Under the pieces are notes generated by a model. The model did no database searches. It saw nothing but the letters and a program-made list of their open reading frames with translations, and had not been told where the DNA came from. Positions 1 to 6,958 of a DNA stretch of 16,529 nucleotides are shown here, in pieces. The stretch's first letter is position 1; every line of letters starts with the position of its first letter. Source of the DNA: an uncultured Armatimonadota bacterium (GTDB lineage Bacteria; Armatimonadota; UBA5829; DTJY01). Location of the stretch: assembly GCA_937875395.1 (NCBI GenBank), contig CALNCU010000001.1:1-16529 (forward strand). The letters run 5' to 3'. The position numbers were made by a program, and so were the translations under genes.

Positions 1-35
1 AAATAATTTCAAATAAACAATCAGGAGGGAGTACA

Positions 36-638
36 ATGAATCACAAAAAGCATGGATTCACCCTAATAGAGCTGCTAGTTGTCATAGCCATCATAGCAAT
101 TCTAGCGGCCATACTCTTCCCCGTCTTTGCAAAGGCAAGAGAGAATGCTAGAAAAGCAACATGTACATCAAATTTAAAGCAACTCGGCTTAGCGATGAGC
201 ATGTATCTGACGGATAATGATGGGAATTACCCTCGGTCTGCGACAACCATAGCTTCTGCTACAATCTCTTGGAATTCATTGATAGAGCCTTATTCCAATG
301 CACCTGCAGGAACAGGTATTTTGCGATGCCCCAGCCAGAGCAGTCATGGCACAAGATCCGATTATGGCGCTAATACAAAGATTTTGTATTATAACATACC
401 GGGATGTATGAACGAGGTAAGCATTAATAAGCCGAGTCAGGTTTGTTTGTTGATTGATGCAGCTGTGGCTGGTGGAACAGGTGTATTCTATTTGGCACCG
501 GAAGTTAATATCCCTGATAATTTGAATTATCTTTCAGCACGCCATCAAGAAGGCGCAAATGTTTTGCTGGCAGATGGTCATGTTAAATGGATGGCAAAAG
601 AAACCATTATAAGGAATGCTGATTTGTTTAACCCGTGA
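36..638 (+). CDS. Type II secretion-like pseudopilin with H-X9-DG C-terminus
   Basis: This 200-residue protein has a class III signal: a short basic leader (KKHG) followed by FTLIE, so a prepilin peptidase should cut after Gly7 and leave Phe8 as the N-methylated residue. Glu12 is the conserved Glu5 of the mature form. Residues 8-30 form the hydrophobic helix, followed by the FAKARENARK stretch. Near the C-terminus, His170 and Asp180-Gly181 make an exact H-X9-DG motif, the mark of the large DUF1559-type pseudopilin families of Armatimonadota, Planctomycetota and Lentisphaerota. The ATG at 36 lies behind a clear AGGAGG. It is probably inserted in the cytoplasmic membrane, with its C-terminal domain outside. 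No assembly ATPase or secretin is nearby, so the role is unknown. It may be co-transcribed with the secreted protein that follows, since no terminator is visible between them. Confidence 0.93.
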   Translation: MNHKKHGFTLIELLVVIAIIAILAAILFPVFAKARENARKATCTSNLKQLGLAMSMYLTDNDGNYPRSATTIASATISWNSLIEPYSNAPAGTGILRCPSQSSHGTRSDYGANTKILYYNIPGCMNEVSINKPSQVCLLIDAAVAGGTGVFYLAPEVNIPDNLNYLSARHQEGANVLLADGHVKWMAKETIIRNADLFNP

Positions 639-690
639 AATATGAATTTACACTAATTTGAATAATGAAAAATATATGGAGGAAGATGTG

Positions 691-2766
691 ATGAAGCGAT
701 ATGTAATTCTTATGGCAATAGGTGTTACTTTATTAAGTAGCAGTACAAGGCTCTTTGCCGGCATGTTACCGGTAATAAGCAATACGCAGCAAAGCATTGT
801 TCTGGAGAACGAGTATTTCAAATTAGCTGTTTCACCTGGCGATGGCATGAGAGTAGATCAGTTTATTACTAAGCATGATAGCAGAAATGTAATAGCCGTC
901 CCTGGGAAAAGTAGATTGCTTGCTATTCGTCACAATGGAAAGTTAATTAATAAATTTAAGATTGATAAGCTTAACATTTCCGGCAAAGGTAAGGAGAAAT
1001 TTTTAAATATAACTCTAATTCCTGAGGTGCTGGATGCTGTTTCATTGGATATGCGTTTGATAATAGATGATAAGGCATGTATTAATGCTACATTAGCGAT
1101 AAACAACCGTTTGGATAAAAATATTGAATTAGAAGAGATATTTTTTCCTTTACTTGGTGGAGTAAAAGTGGGTAATAACATCAACGATAACAGTTATTTC
1201 TATCCTAGAGGTGGAGGTATAATTAATAATGCCCCAGCTAAATTAATATCCACACGTCGCTTTCCCATACCGTTTGTTCAAATAATGGATATCTATAATC
1301 CCGTAGATAATGTTGGTATGTATTTAATGACAAAAGACACTCGTCATACGTATAAATACTATACTTTAGAGAAATCCAGCAGGGATATGAGTATGGGAGT
1401 ATCCTATGCAAAGCAAATAATTGGTTCAAACAGCAGGATAGAGTTTGCTCCAGTAGCAATTGGTTTGCATAAAGGCGGCTGGCAAAAAGCCTTGGACGAG
1501 TACAGGTCTTGGGCAAGCACTTGGTATAAGCCCATATCTCCAAGGTTAAGCAAATTCAAAGAAATTTTTGAAGTAATAAGAACAGAGGGCTATGTTTATA
1601 ATGGCTTGGAACCTTTAAGCCCAGGTATTTTTAAAACAATAGAAGAGAAATATGGTTTAAATAAGCATACTTTGGTTGATAGTGATTCCCACGCATGGGG
1701 TGCGGGTAATGTTGGAGATTACCGGACGGCGGAAAGTATAGATGTTTTCAAGCGCAAAATTAACAGCGTAAGGGATAAAGATGCCCTTTGGGGCGTTTAC
1801 ATGTCTCCGCCTATTGTAACAATGAATTCTCAACTATTCAAAAGCAATAAAGCTCTTGTTGATGATGGGCAAGCATGGGGCGCTAACGGTAAGCCTATGC
1901 AAATTTATGATAGCGGGAGTAAATTGAATTATGCATTGATGTGTTTGCATAATGATGCTTATCAAGATTATCTTGCAAAATGTGCAGCCAGGATAATCAG
2001 CGAGAGCGATGCTGATGGTATATACCTGGATTTACTTGGCTATGCCCCCGAGCATTACAGATGTTGGAATGCTTCTCATGGTCATACGGTGCCTTCCAAT
2101 GTTTTAGATGATCAATGTGCATTAATAAGCAAAATAAGAAAAGCTGTTAATAAGGTTAAACCTGGCGTTTTTCTTTATTCGGAGTACAAAGGAAGTGATA
2201 ATTTTAGCCAATATGTTGATGGAATAGTTACATTTTATAACCCATTGGAAGATGAAGAAAAGCTTTCCCCATCAAATATTGACCTGAATAGATTTCTTTT
2301 TCCGGATATTAAACATATAGCAATGTTTAATTTGAATGAGATTAAAGGTAAAGGTGATCCGTTAAAATATATAAAGAGAGTATTTTTTAATGGAGAAGGT
2401 GTTTGGTATTCCAGACGAATTGCTGATGAGAGAGTAATAGCTTATATCAATAAGATGACCAGCATTATGTCTAAGAATGTTGATGCGTTCACCAGCTTGA
2501 GCCCTGTTCCTTTAGTTAAAACCGAGGCTGCAGGTATTTATGCAAATAAGTTCCCAGGGCAGAATAAAACAGTTTATACATTATATAATTCCAGGAATAG
2601 CATTATAAGCGGTAAAGTGCTAAATATAGGTTCTGTTGGTAAGCATAAGAGGGTAGTGGATTTATGGAATAATGTGGAGATTGCCCCTCTAACAGTAAAT
2701 GGTCAATGCTACTTGGAATTAGACATTGCTCCGTATGATGTGAGATGTATAGCTTTGTATGACTAA
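691..2766 (+). CDS. Secreted DUF6259-like glycoside-hydrolase-type protein
   Basis: The product has 691 residues when read from the ATG at 691, which sits 7 bases after GGAGGA; an ATG at 658 has no such site. Residues 1-24 form a Sec signal peptide (MKRYVILMAIGV core, ending near LFAG). The N-terminal half reads as a beta-rich domain, and the second half as a TIM-barrel-like region with DADGIYLDLLG around residues 440-451. That Asp-rich strand is the kind that carries the catalytic or substrate Asp in GH-D/GH13-like barrels. The overall layout, with HKGGWQKALDEYRSW before the barrel, resembles DUF6259 proteins of polysaccharide-degrading bacteria. Assignment is from memory of the family and is moderate; substrate and activity are unknown. 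The gene is AT-rich compared with genes to its right, is bounded by a 12-base direct repeat, and is followed by a palindrome and a terminator. Confidence 0.75.
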   Translation: MKRYVILMAIGVTLLSSSTRLFAGMLPVISNTQQSIVLENEYFKLAVSPGDGMRVDQFITKHDSRNVIAVPGKSRLLAIRHNGKLINKFKIDKLNISGKGKEKFLNITLIPEVLDAVSLDMRLIIDDKACINATLAINNRLDKNIELEEIFFPLLGGVKVGNNINDNSYFYPRGGGIINNAPAKLISTRRFPIPFVQIMDIYNPVDNVGMYLMTKDTRHTYKYYTLEKSSRDMSMGVSYAKQIIGSNSRIEFAPVAIGLHKGGWQKALDEYRSWASTWYKPISPRLSKFKEIFEVIRTEGYVYNGLEPLSPGIFKTIEEKYGLNKHTLVDSDSHAWGAGNVGDYRTAESIDVFKRKINSVRDKDALWGVYMSPPIVTMNSQLFKSNKALVDDGQAWGANGKPMQIYDSGSKLNYALMCLHNDAYQDYLAKCAARIISESDADGIYLDLLGYAPEHYRCWNASHGHTVPSNVLDDQCALISKIRKAVNKVKPGVFLYSEYKGSDNFSQYVDGIVTFYNPLEDEEKLSPSNIDLNRFLFPDIKHIAMFNLNEIKGKGDPLKYIKRVFFNGEGVWYSRRIADERVIAYINKMTSIMSKNVDAFTSLSPVPLVKTEAAGIYANKFPGQNKTVYTLYNSRNSIISGKVLNIGSVGKHKRVVDLWNNVEIAPLTVNGQCYLELDIAPYDVRCIALYD

Positions 2767-2772
2767 TTTGAA

Positions 2773-2808
2773 TCGGTTGCAGAGTGTGAAGCACACCGCT
2801 GCCGAAGC
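2773..2808. repeat. Dispersed palindromic element, copy 1
   Basis: A 36-base element lies 7 bases after the stop codon at 2766. Its left flank is TCGGTTGCAGAG (2773-2784) and its right flank CCGCTGCCGAAGC (2796-2808). Between them TGTG (2785-2788) and CACA (2792-2795) pair around AAG, and the TCGG/CCGA ends pair outside. A second copy at 8657-8693 has the same flanks (11 of 12 and 13 of 13 bases) but a different, still self-complementary centre. It resembles a REP-type intergenic element; function unknown. Confidence 0.6.
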
Positions 2809-2821
2809 TTAAATAATATAA

Positions 2822-2860
2822 AAAAGGGCTGCAAACCGGTATTTAGGTTGCAGCCCTTTT
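2822..2860. terminator. Bidirectional intrinsic terminator
   Basis: AAAAGGGCTGCAA (2822-2834) pairs perfectly with TTGCAGCCCTTTT (2848-2860), and the stem extends inward with one bulge. The A-run before and T-run after it provide a U-tract on both strands. It lies between two convergent genes and can end both the plus-strand glycosidase-like gene and the minus-strand fabL. Confidence 0.9.
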
Positions 2861-2868
2861 GCTTAAAT

Positions 2869-3627
2869 CTATATAAGGATACTCAAGCCGCCGTCTACTA
2901 CTATAAACTGCCCGCAGATCATGCGGGCATCTTCTGAACAAAGGAACGCTGCCACATCCGCTATATCCTCCGGCTCAACCGCGCGGCCAGCGGGAGTCCG
3001 CTCTATGGCCCTTTGAAGCATCTTCTCAGCCCCCGGGATTGAGCGCAGGGATTTTGTATCTGCCGCACCGGCCATAATTCCGTTTACCAGAATCCCCCTG
3101 GGGGCAAGTTCCACGGCCAGGCTGCGGGTGAGGGCTTCCAACGCGCTCTTGGCGGCTCCCATAAGACCGTAGCCGTCAAGCACGCGGGTTCCGCCTTCGC
3201 TGGTTATGCTTATTATGCGCCCCCATCCCTTTGGCATAAGGGGAACCGCTCTCTGGGCCAGATTTACCAGCGATCTTGCGGAGGCGTCCATTGTAACATC
3301 CCAGTAACGTTTTGAAGATTCCATCACCGTGCCGGGTATTCCGAAGGCTGCATTTGAAACTACAATATCCAGAGTACCCAGCTCTTCTTTTATGCTGTCA
3401 AAGAGTCGGTCAAGGCTTGCATCATCGCCCACGTCGCCCCTTAATGCTATGGCCCGTCCGCCCAGCTGTTCTATCTCTTCTACAACACCCAGCGCATCTA
3501 TCTTGCTGCGCCTGTAATTTACAACAACCGCGGCCCCGTTTGCGGCAAGTTTAAGCGCAATAGCCCTGCCGAATCCCCGGGCAGCCCCTGTTACAAGGGC
3601 ATTCTTATCTTTCAGGTTTAAGTGCAT
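2869..3627 (-). CDS. fabL: Enoyl-[acyl-carrier-protein] reductase, FabL type (SDR superfamily)
   Basis: A 252-residue short-chain dehydrogenase with the cofactor motif TGAARGFG (residues 13-20), an NAAFG strand (92-96) and a C-terminal VVDGG. The active-site pair is Tyr153-X6-Lys160 (YGLMGAAK), not the Y-X3-K of FabG. Y-X6-K marks enoyl-ACP reductases of the FabI/FabL type. Order and wording elsewhere (TPAGR, the LTRSLAVELAPRGILVN region, the MICGQFIVVDGG tail) recall Bacillus subtilis FabL, an NADPH-dependent enzyme for the last step of fatty-acid elongation that is relatively tolerant of triclosan. That identification is from memory. The ATG has an AGGAGG 5 bases upstream and lies 18 bases after the trxB stop, so the two are probably one operon, sharing NADPH-linked chemistry but no obvious pathway. 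Alternative: another Y-X6-K SDR. Confidence 0.82.
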   Translation of the reverse strand: MHLNLKDKNALVTGAARGFGRAIALKLAANGAAVVVNYRRSKIDALGVVEEIEQLGGRAIALRGDVGDDASLDRLFDSIKEELGTLDIVVSNAAFGIPGTVMESSKRYWDVTMDASARSLVNLAQRAVPLMPKGWGRIISITSEGGTRVLDGYGLMGAAKSALEALTRSLAVELAPRGILVNGIMAGAADTKSLRSIPGAEKMLQRAIERTPAGRAVEPEDIADVAAFLCSEDARMICGQFIVVDGGLSILI

Positions 3628-3645
3628 TTAACCTCCTGCCAAATG

Positions 3646-4581
3646 CTAGTGATCCCTGTCCTCCAGGGATTCTATATACTGTTCTGCAGACGTGGCGGCA
3701 ATTGCGCCATCGGCGGCGGCGGTTAACATTTGCCTTAGCATTTTATGGCGGCAGTCTCCGGCGGCATATACGCCCGGCATACTGGTCTCCATCTCTTCGT
3801 TGGTAATTATGTAGCCCGATGGGTCCATTACCACCTGGCCCCGCAGAAACTCCGTGTTGGGGTCTGTGCCTATAAGAACAAATATGCCGTCAACAGGAAG
3901 CATGCCCAGAGAGGCATCTTTAACGTTTTTTACGGTAATGCTCTCTACTTTCTGTTTGCCCTTTATCTCTGTTATAACTGTGTTCCAGGCAATCTCTACC
4001 TTGGGGTTTCTTAGTGCGCGTTCCTGCAGAATTTTTGTGGCTCTAAGCGCATCTCGGCGGTGCAGAATGGTCACCTTTTTTGCAAACCGGGTAAGGAATA
4101 TGGCATCTTGTATGGCGGTGTTTCCGCCTCCTGCAACGGCTATCTCCTTATCTTTAAAGAATGCGCCGTCACAGGTGGCACAGTAAGAGACGCCCTTTCC
4201 CGTAAGGCGGTCTTCTCCCGGCACCATTAACCTTCTGGGGGTTGCGCCGGATGCTATGATTGCTGTGGGCGCCGAAAAATCTCCGTCCGCTGTATGTACC
4301 AACTTTTGCTCTTTAGAAAAGTCTGCGGATATGCAGTCTGATGCTATTATTTCAAGTCCAAGGCTTTGTGCCTGATCTGCCATGGCCATGCTTAACTCCG
4401 GCCCGCCTATTCCGGCAGGAAAGCCCGGAAAATTTTCTATAAAATCCGCTACCATCATCTGTCCGCCGGGCATAAATTTTTCTATAAGAACGGCTTTAAG
4501 CCTTGAGCGCATGGCGTATATCCCGGCAGAGAGTCCGGCCGGCCCGCCGCCTATTATAATAGTATCGTATTTTTTCAACAT
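3646..4581 (-). CDS. trxB: Thioredoxin reductase (NADPH)
   Basis: A 311-residue flavoprotein of the low-molecular-weight thioredoxin reductase family. It shows the FAD motif GGGPAG (11-16), the redox disulfide CATC (134-137) in the usual SYCATCDGAFF context, the NADP motif GGGNTA (151-156) with HRR (174-176) for the 2'-phosphate, and the second FAD motif AAGDC (273-277) followed by RQMLTAAADGAIAA. All key residues are present and the length is typical. It should pass electrons from NADPH to a thioredoxin-fold partner; the divergent PDO-like gene at 4739 is the obvious candidate. The ATG has a GGAGG at 4585-4589. A TGATATAAT extended -10 lies at 4607-4615. It appears to be the first gene of a trxB-fabL operon. 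Confidence 0.97.
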   Translation of the reverse strand: MLKKYDTIIIGGGPAGLSAGIYAMRSRLKAVLIEKFMPGGQMMVADFIENFPGFPAGIGGPELSMAMADQAQSLGLEIIASDCISADFSKEQKLVHTADGDFSAPTAIIASGATPRRLMVPGEDRLTGKGVSYCATCDGAFFKDKEIAVAGGGNTAIQDAIFLTRFAKKVTILHRRDALRATKILQERALRNPKVEIAWNTVITEIKGKQKVESITVKNVKDASLGMLPVDGIFVLIGTDPNTEFLRGQVVMDPSGYIITNEEMETSMPGVYAAGDCRHKMLRQMLTAAADGAIAATSAEQYIESLEDRDH

Positions 4582-4606
4582 GATCCTCCGTAATTATTGC
4601 CGGTCT

Positions 4607-4615
4607 ATTATATCA
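4607..4615 (-). promoter_or_regulatory. Extended -10 promoter element for trxB-fabL
   Basis: On the minus strand this reads TGATATAAT, an extended -10 (TGn plus perfect TATAAT), 25 bases before the trxB start. No good -35 hexamer is visible at 17 bases, as is common for extended -10 promoters. The same nine bases occur upstream of two other genes in the window. Confidence 0.55.
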
Positions 4616-4655
4616 TAATATAGTCTTTTAGAAGAGATAACCGCCCCTTATCCGG

Positions 4656-4684
4656 CCGGGTATGCCGTTTCTCCCGGTTTTTTT
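4656..4684 (+). terminator. Terminator-like hairpin in the trxB/PDO divergent region
   Basis: CCGGG (4656-4660) and CCCGG (4673-4677) can pair, and seven T follow (4678-4684). On the plus strand this is the form of a short intrinsic terminator. It lies upstream of the PDO gene, with a TATAAA box (4700-4705) after it. It may stop transcripts entering from the left or act as a leader attenuator; the 5-bp stem is weak. Confidence 0.4.
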
Positions 4685-4738
4685 GTTAAGAGCCCTGGGT
4701 ATAAAAAGAACCAGCTTTCTCAGCACAGGAGGCACAGA

Positions 4739-5404
4739 ATGCAGATGATTCCAGAGCAGGATAGGGAGTTTTTGAAGGTTAAGTTCGCCCAGGAGATGCA
4801 TGATGCGGTAACAATTATAGCCTTTACCAGAATGCCATCCAACTCTTTCAGCCCGGAGTGCCAGTTTTGCATAGAGACGGAACAACTGGTAGAAGAACTG
4901 GCCGCTCTTTCTGATAAAATAAAAGTTGAGTTTCATGAATATTCGCCGGATAACAGCTTGGCGGAGATGCTTAAAATTAAACGTATTCCGGCCCTGGTTA
5001 TCTCTAAGGGCGGGGTGAACAGCATAAGATTTTTTGGGATTCCGGGCGGATTTGAGTTTGGCGCTTTTATTGAGGCTTTGGTGGATATGTCAAAATCTTC
5101 TACGGAGCTCTCTGATACCGTAAGAGAAAAAGTCCGTTCCGTGGGAAAGGATGTTCATATACAGGTCTTTGTAACTCCCACATGCCCGTACTGTCCCTCT
5201 GCCGGGCGTGCTGCCCATCAGATGGCAATAGAGAATCCGGGCAGAATTCGTGCAGATGTGGTTGAGGCTGCGGAGTTTCCAGACCTTGTTGATGTGTATG
5301 GGATTAATGCTGTGCCTACTATTGTAATAAACGGCAGGGTGCAGTTTGAAGGGGTGCCGTCTGATGAGGAGTTTGCAGATAGGGTTATGCAGGCAGCTGC
5401 ATAA
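4739..5404 (+). CDS. PDO-type protein disulfide oxidoreductase (tandem thioredoxin folds)
   Basis: A 221-residue protein with two thioredoxin-fold units. The N-terminal unit has Cys41-Gln-Phe-Cys44 and a cis-proline at Pro84 (RIPAL); the C-terminal unit has Cys149-Pro-Tyr-Cys152 and a cis-proline at Pro193 (AVPTI). Two CXXC units, the second CPYC, with this length and order match the protein disulfide oxidoreductase (glutaredoxin-like) family found widely in thermophilic archaea and in bacteria such as Aquifex and Thermotoga. These proteins oxidise, reduce or isomerise disulfides and in some species take electrons from a thioredoxin reductase, which fits the divergent trxB. There is no signal peptide, so it is cytoplasmic. 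The start ATG has AGGAGG at 4727-4732, 6 bases upstream; a second in-frame ATG at 4745 is less well placed. Confidence 0.9.
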   Translation: MQMIPEQDREFLKVKFAQEMHDAVTIIAFTRMPSNSFSPECQFCIETEQLVEELAALSDKIKVEFHEYSPDNSLAEMLKIKRIPALVISKGGVNSIRFFGIPGGFEFGAFIEALVDMSKSSTELSDTVREKVRSVGKDVHIQVFVTPTCPYCPSAGRAAHQMAIENPGRIRADVVEAAEFPDLVDVYGINAVPTIVINGRVQFEGVPSDEEFADRVMQAAA

Positions 5405-5451
5405 TACATCAAGGCCATAGGCACGCGTGATTTGGTGTATTACCTATGGCC
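5402..5451. other. Overlapping alternative hairpins after the PDO stop codon
   Basis: Two complementary pairs interleave. Arm A (TAATACATCAA, 5402-5412, containing the stop codon) can pair with 5432-5442 over 11 bp including one G-U. Arm B (GGCCATAGG, 5413-5421) pairs perfectly with CCTATGGCC (5443-5451). The order A-B-A'-B' has no spacer within each half, so the two stems cannot form together. There is no T-run after it, so it is not a standard terminator. Confidence 0.5.
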
Positions 5452-5467
5452 CGCTAAAGAGCGTGTT

Positions 5468-5842
5468 TTACTTAACTACAAACTCTTTGGCTACCTCTGC
5501 CAAGGTCTTGTGGAAGATGCGTTGGGCAATCTCCTCAAGCAGGTTCAACCCTAGCTGTTCACGGGTTATGGCCGCCGTGTAATAGAACGCATCCGTTTTC
5601 TTGGGGCCTGATTTCTCCTGCACAAGAAACCCTTTGCGCGCCAGCTTTGACATGGTGAGCATGATTGTGGAGTAGGAGAGCTCCCGCTTGGGATACATTA
5701 TTTTAAAGACTTTTGCTGCTGTTACAGGCGGTTCTACATCCCATACTACATCCAGAATCTGCGCTTCCAGCTCGCCAAGGGAATGACCGCCGAGGCTTCT
5801 TCGGATTCCAACATAATCCTGAACTCCCGAATCCTTGTTCAT
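5468..5842 (-). CDS. BlaI/MecI-family transcriptional repressor
   Basis: A 124-residue winged-helix protein of the BlaI/MecI/CopY family. LGELEAQILDVVW (22-34) is the first helix typical of the family. SYSTIMLTMSKLARKGFL (56-73) covers the recognition helix, and the wing runs to FYYTAAITREQL. The C-terminal dimerisation part is short but complete. In beta-lactam systems such repressors are cleaved by a BlaR1/MecR1 sensor; no such gene is adjacent, so this is an orphan copy with unknown targets. The ATG has AGGAG (plus-strand 5851-5855) upstream. It is read from a perfect-consensus promoter at 5899-5927 that overlaps an imperfect dyad, suggesting self-repression. The -35/-10 agreement would give strong expression if unrepressed. 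Confidence 0.88.
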   Translation of the reverse strand: MNKDSGVQDYVGIRRSLGGHSLGELEAQILDVVWDVEPPVTAAKVFKIMYPKRELSYSTIMLTMSKLARKGFLVQEKSGPKKTDAFYYTAAITREQLGLNLLEEIAQRIFHKTLAEVAKEFVVK

Positions 5843-5898
5843 ATATATTTACTCCTTATCCACTGGTATTTTAGTAGTGTAACAACAACGGTCATGTT

Positions 5899-5927
5899 AT
5901 TATAGTAAAGAAAGGCAAGCTTGTCAA
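5899..5927 (-). promoter_or_regulatory. Consensus sigma-70 promoter of the BlaI-type gene, with possible operator
   Basis: On the minus strand TTGACA (5922-5927) and TATAAT (5899-5904) are separated by exactly 17 bases, a full consensus match. A dyad TAACA-N10-TGTTA (5880-5899) overlaps the end of the -10 and the expected start of transcription, and GTATAC (5928-5933) abuts the -35. Both are candidate operator sites for the repressor itself; that role is inferred. Confidence 0.85.
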
Positions 5928-6062
5928 GTATACATACAAAAAACCTTCCTGCAAAAAATAGCATTGTTACAGGTGTGCTCAAGCTATATCATGGCGGCGT
6001 TAATCTATGGTGATATATTGGGAGCTCTTATGGTGGAATTCCGAGGTTTTATATATAGAAGT

Positions 6063-6440
6063 TTAGCTGCAGCTCAGGGTCTCAAGCTTCTGCACGGCGC
6101 TTTCAACCTCATCTGTCCGGACGATAAGTTCGTCCAGGTGCAGCAGTTTGTAGACTCTCTCTACGGGTGAGCTTGGGCTTACAAGTACAATGTCTCCGCC
6201 CTTAAGAGATGTCTTTTTCTTGGCATCAAGCAGAGTTCGGAAGCCGGAGCTGTCTATATAGGTCATGTTGGTGAAGTCAAAGATTATCTTGCAGTGCCCC
6301 GTTGCTATAAGGTTGTCTATGGTCTCTTTTAACTTTCGGCTGGTTATAAGATCGCATTCTCCGCTTGCTGCTATAATGGGAATATTATCCTGGTATTTAA
6401 CTTCTATCTGGAGCCTGGATACACGCCATGCCTCTGCCAA
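6063..6440 (-). CDS. STAS-domain anti-sigma-factor antagonist
   Basis: A 125-residue single STAS domain of the SpoIIAA/RsbV type. IIFDFTNMTYIDSSGFRTLL carries the conserved D-S-S-G (63-66); Ser64 is the likely phosphorylated residue by analogy with RsbV Ser56. Such proteins release a sigma factor or phosphatase target when dephosphorylated and are switched off by an anti-sigma kinase. Neither kinase, phosphatase nor sigma factor is in the window, so the pathway cannot be named. The start is a TTG at 6440: an AAGGAG (plus-strand 6448-6453) lies 7 bases upstream and no better ATG is available. It is divergent from acpS across a 161-base gap. Confidence 0.9.
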   Translation of the reverse strand: MAEAWRVSRLQIEVKYQDNIPIIAASGECDLITSRKLKETIDNLIATGHCKIIFDFTNMTYIDSSGFRTLLDAKKKTSLKGGDIVLVSPSSPVERVYKLLHLDELIVRTDEVESAVQKLETLSCS

Positions 6441-6601
6441 CTTTTATCTCCTTTATCCAAGTTCTCTTAGCATGTATACCCATAAATAGTAGAAATAATT
6501 CGGGTTGACGCAGCGTATTTTAGCGTATGCTGTATAACTTTTTGCATAAATGGAGGTAATAAACGCGGGCAAGCCTAATTCTTCTATTAGAGGAGATGGA
6601 T

Positions 6602-6958
6602 ATGATTACCGGAACAGGTACCGATATTATAGAGATTGACAGGATAAGAAAGGCCCTTTTGCGTCCGGGGTTTATTGAACGGGTTTTTACCCCTGCCGAA
6701 CAGGAGTATATAGGGGCGCAGGCTTCTTCCGTGCAAAAGTATGCCGGACGTTTTGCTGCCAAGGAGGCGGTTATGAAGTCCCTTGGCATGGGGCTTCCCT
6801 GGCTCTCTGTAGAGATACTTGCCAGGCCTTCCGGTGAACCGTTTGTCCGGCTCCACGGGCGTGCGGCAGCCGCTCTGGAAGATGGGAAGATTTGGGTGAG
6901 TATATCTCACTGCCGCCTGTATGCCGTTGCCTGTGCCGTTGCAGAGGGGAGGGGATGA
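6602..6958 (+). CDS. acpS: Holo-[acyl-carrier-protein] synthase
   Basis: A 118-residue AcpS-type phosphopantetheinyl transferase, which moves 4'-phosphopantetheine from CoA to the serine of apo-ACP. It shows GTGTDIIEIDRI (4-15) with the Mg-binding Asp8, FAAKEAVMK (51-59) with Glu55, and the C-terminal ISH (101-103). Length is typical. The ATG at 6602 is chosen over the one at 6596 because AGAGGAG ends at 6595, leaving 6 bases to 6602 but none to 6596. The stop TGA overlaps the next start as ATGA, so acpS and nnr are translationally coupled, a frequent pairing in bacteria. The upstream gap holds TTGACG (6505-6510) and TATAAC (6533-6538) at poor spacing, so the promoter is not certain. Confidence 0.96.
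   Translation: MITGTGTDIIEIDRIRKALLRPGFIERVFTPAEQEYIGAQASSVQKYAGRFAAKEAVMKSLGMGLPWLSVEILARPSGEPFVRLHGRAAAALEDGKIWVSISHCRLYAVACAVAEGRG

Noticed and set aside
2869..3627. Call as FabG (3-oxoacyl-ACP reductase)
   Set aside because: The active site is Y-X6-K, not Y-X3-K, and the overall wording fits FabL.
5985..6017. TATATCA/TGATATA inverted repeat between the BlaI and STAS genes
   Set aside because: A 7-bp AT-rich stem with a 19-base loop and no T-run; too weak to call a terminator or operator.
5964..6170. Plus-strand frame upstream of and overlapping the STAS gene
   Set aside because: Half of it is antisense to the STAS gene, and no ribosome site is present.
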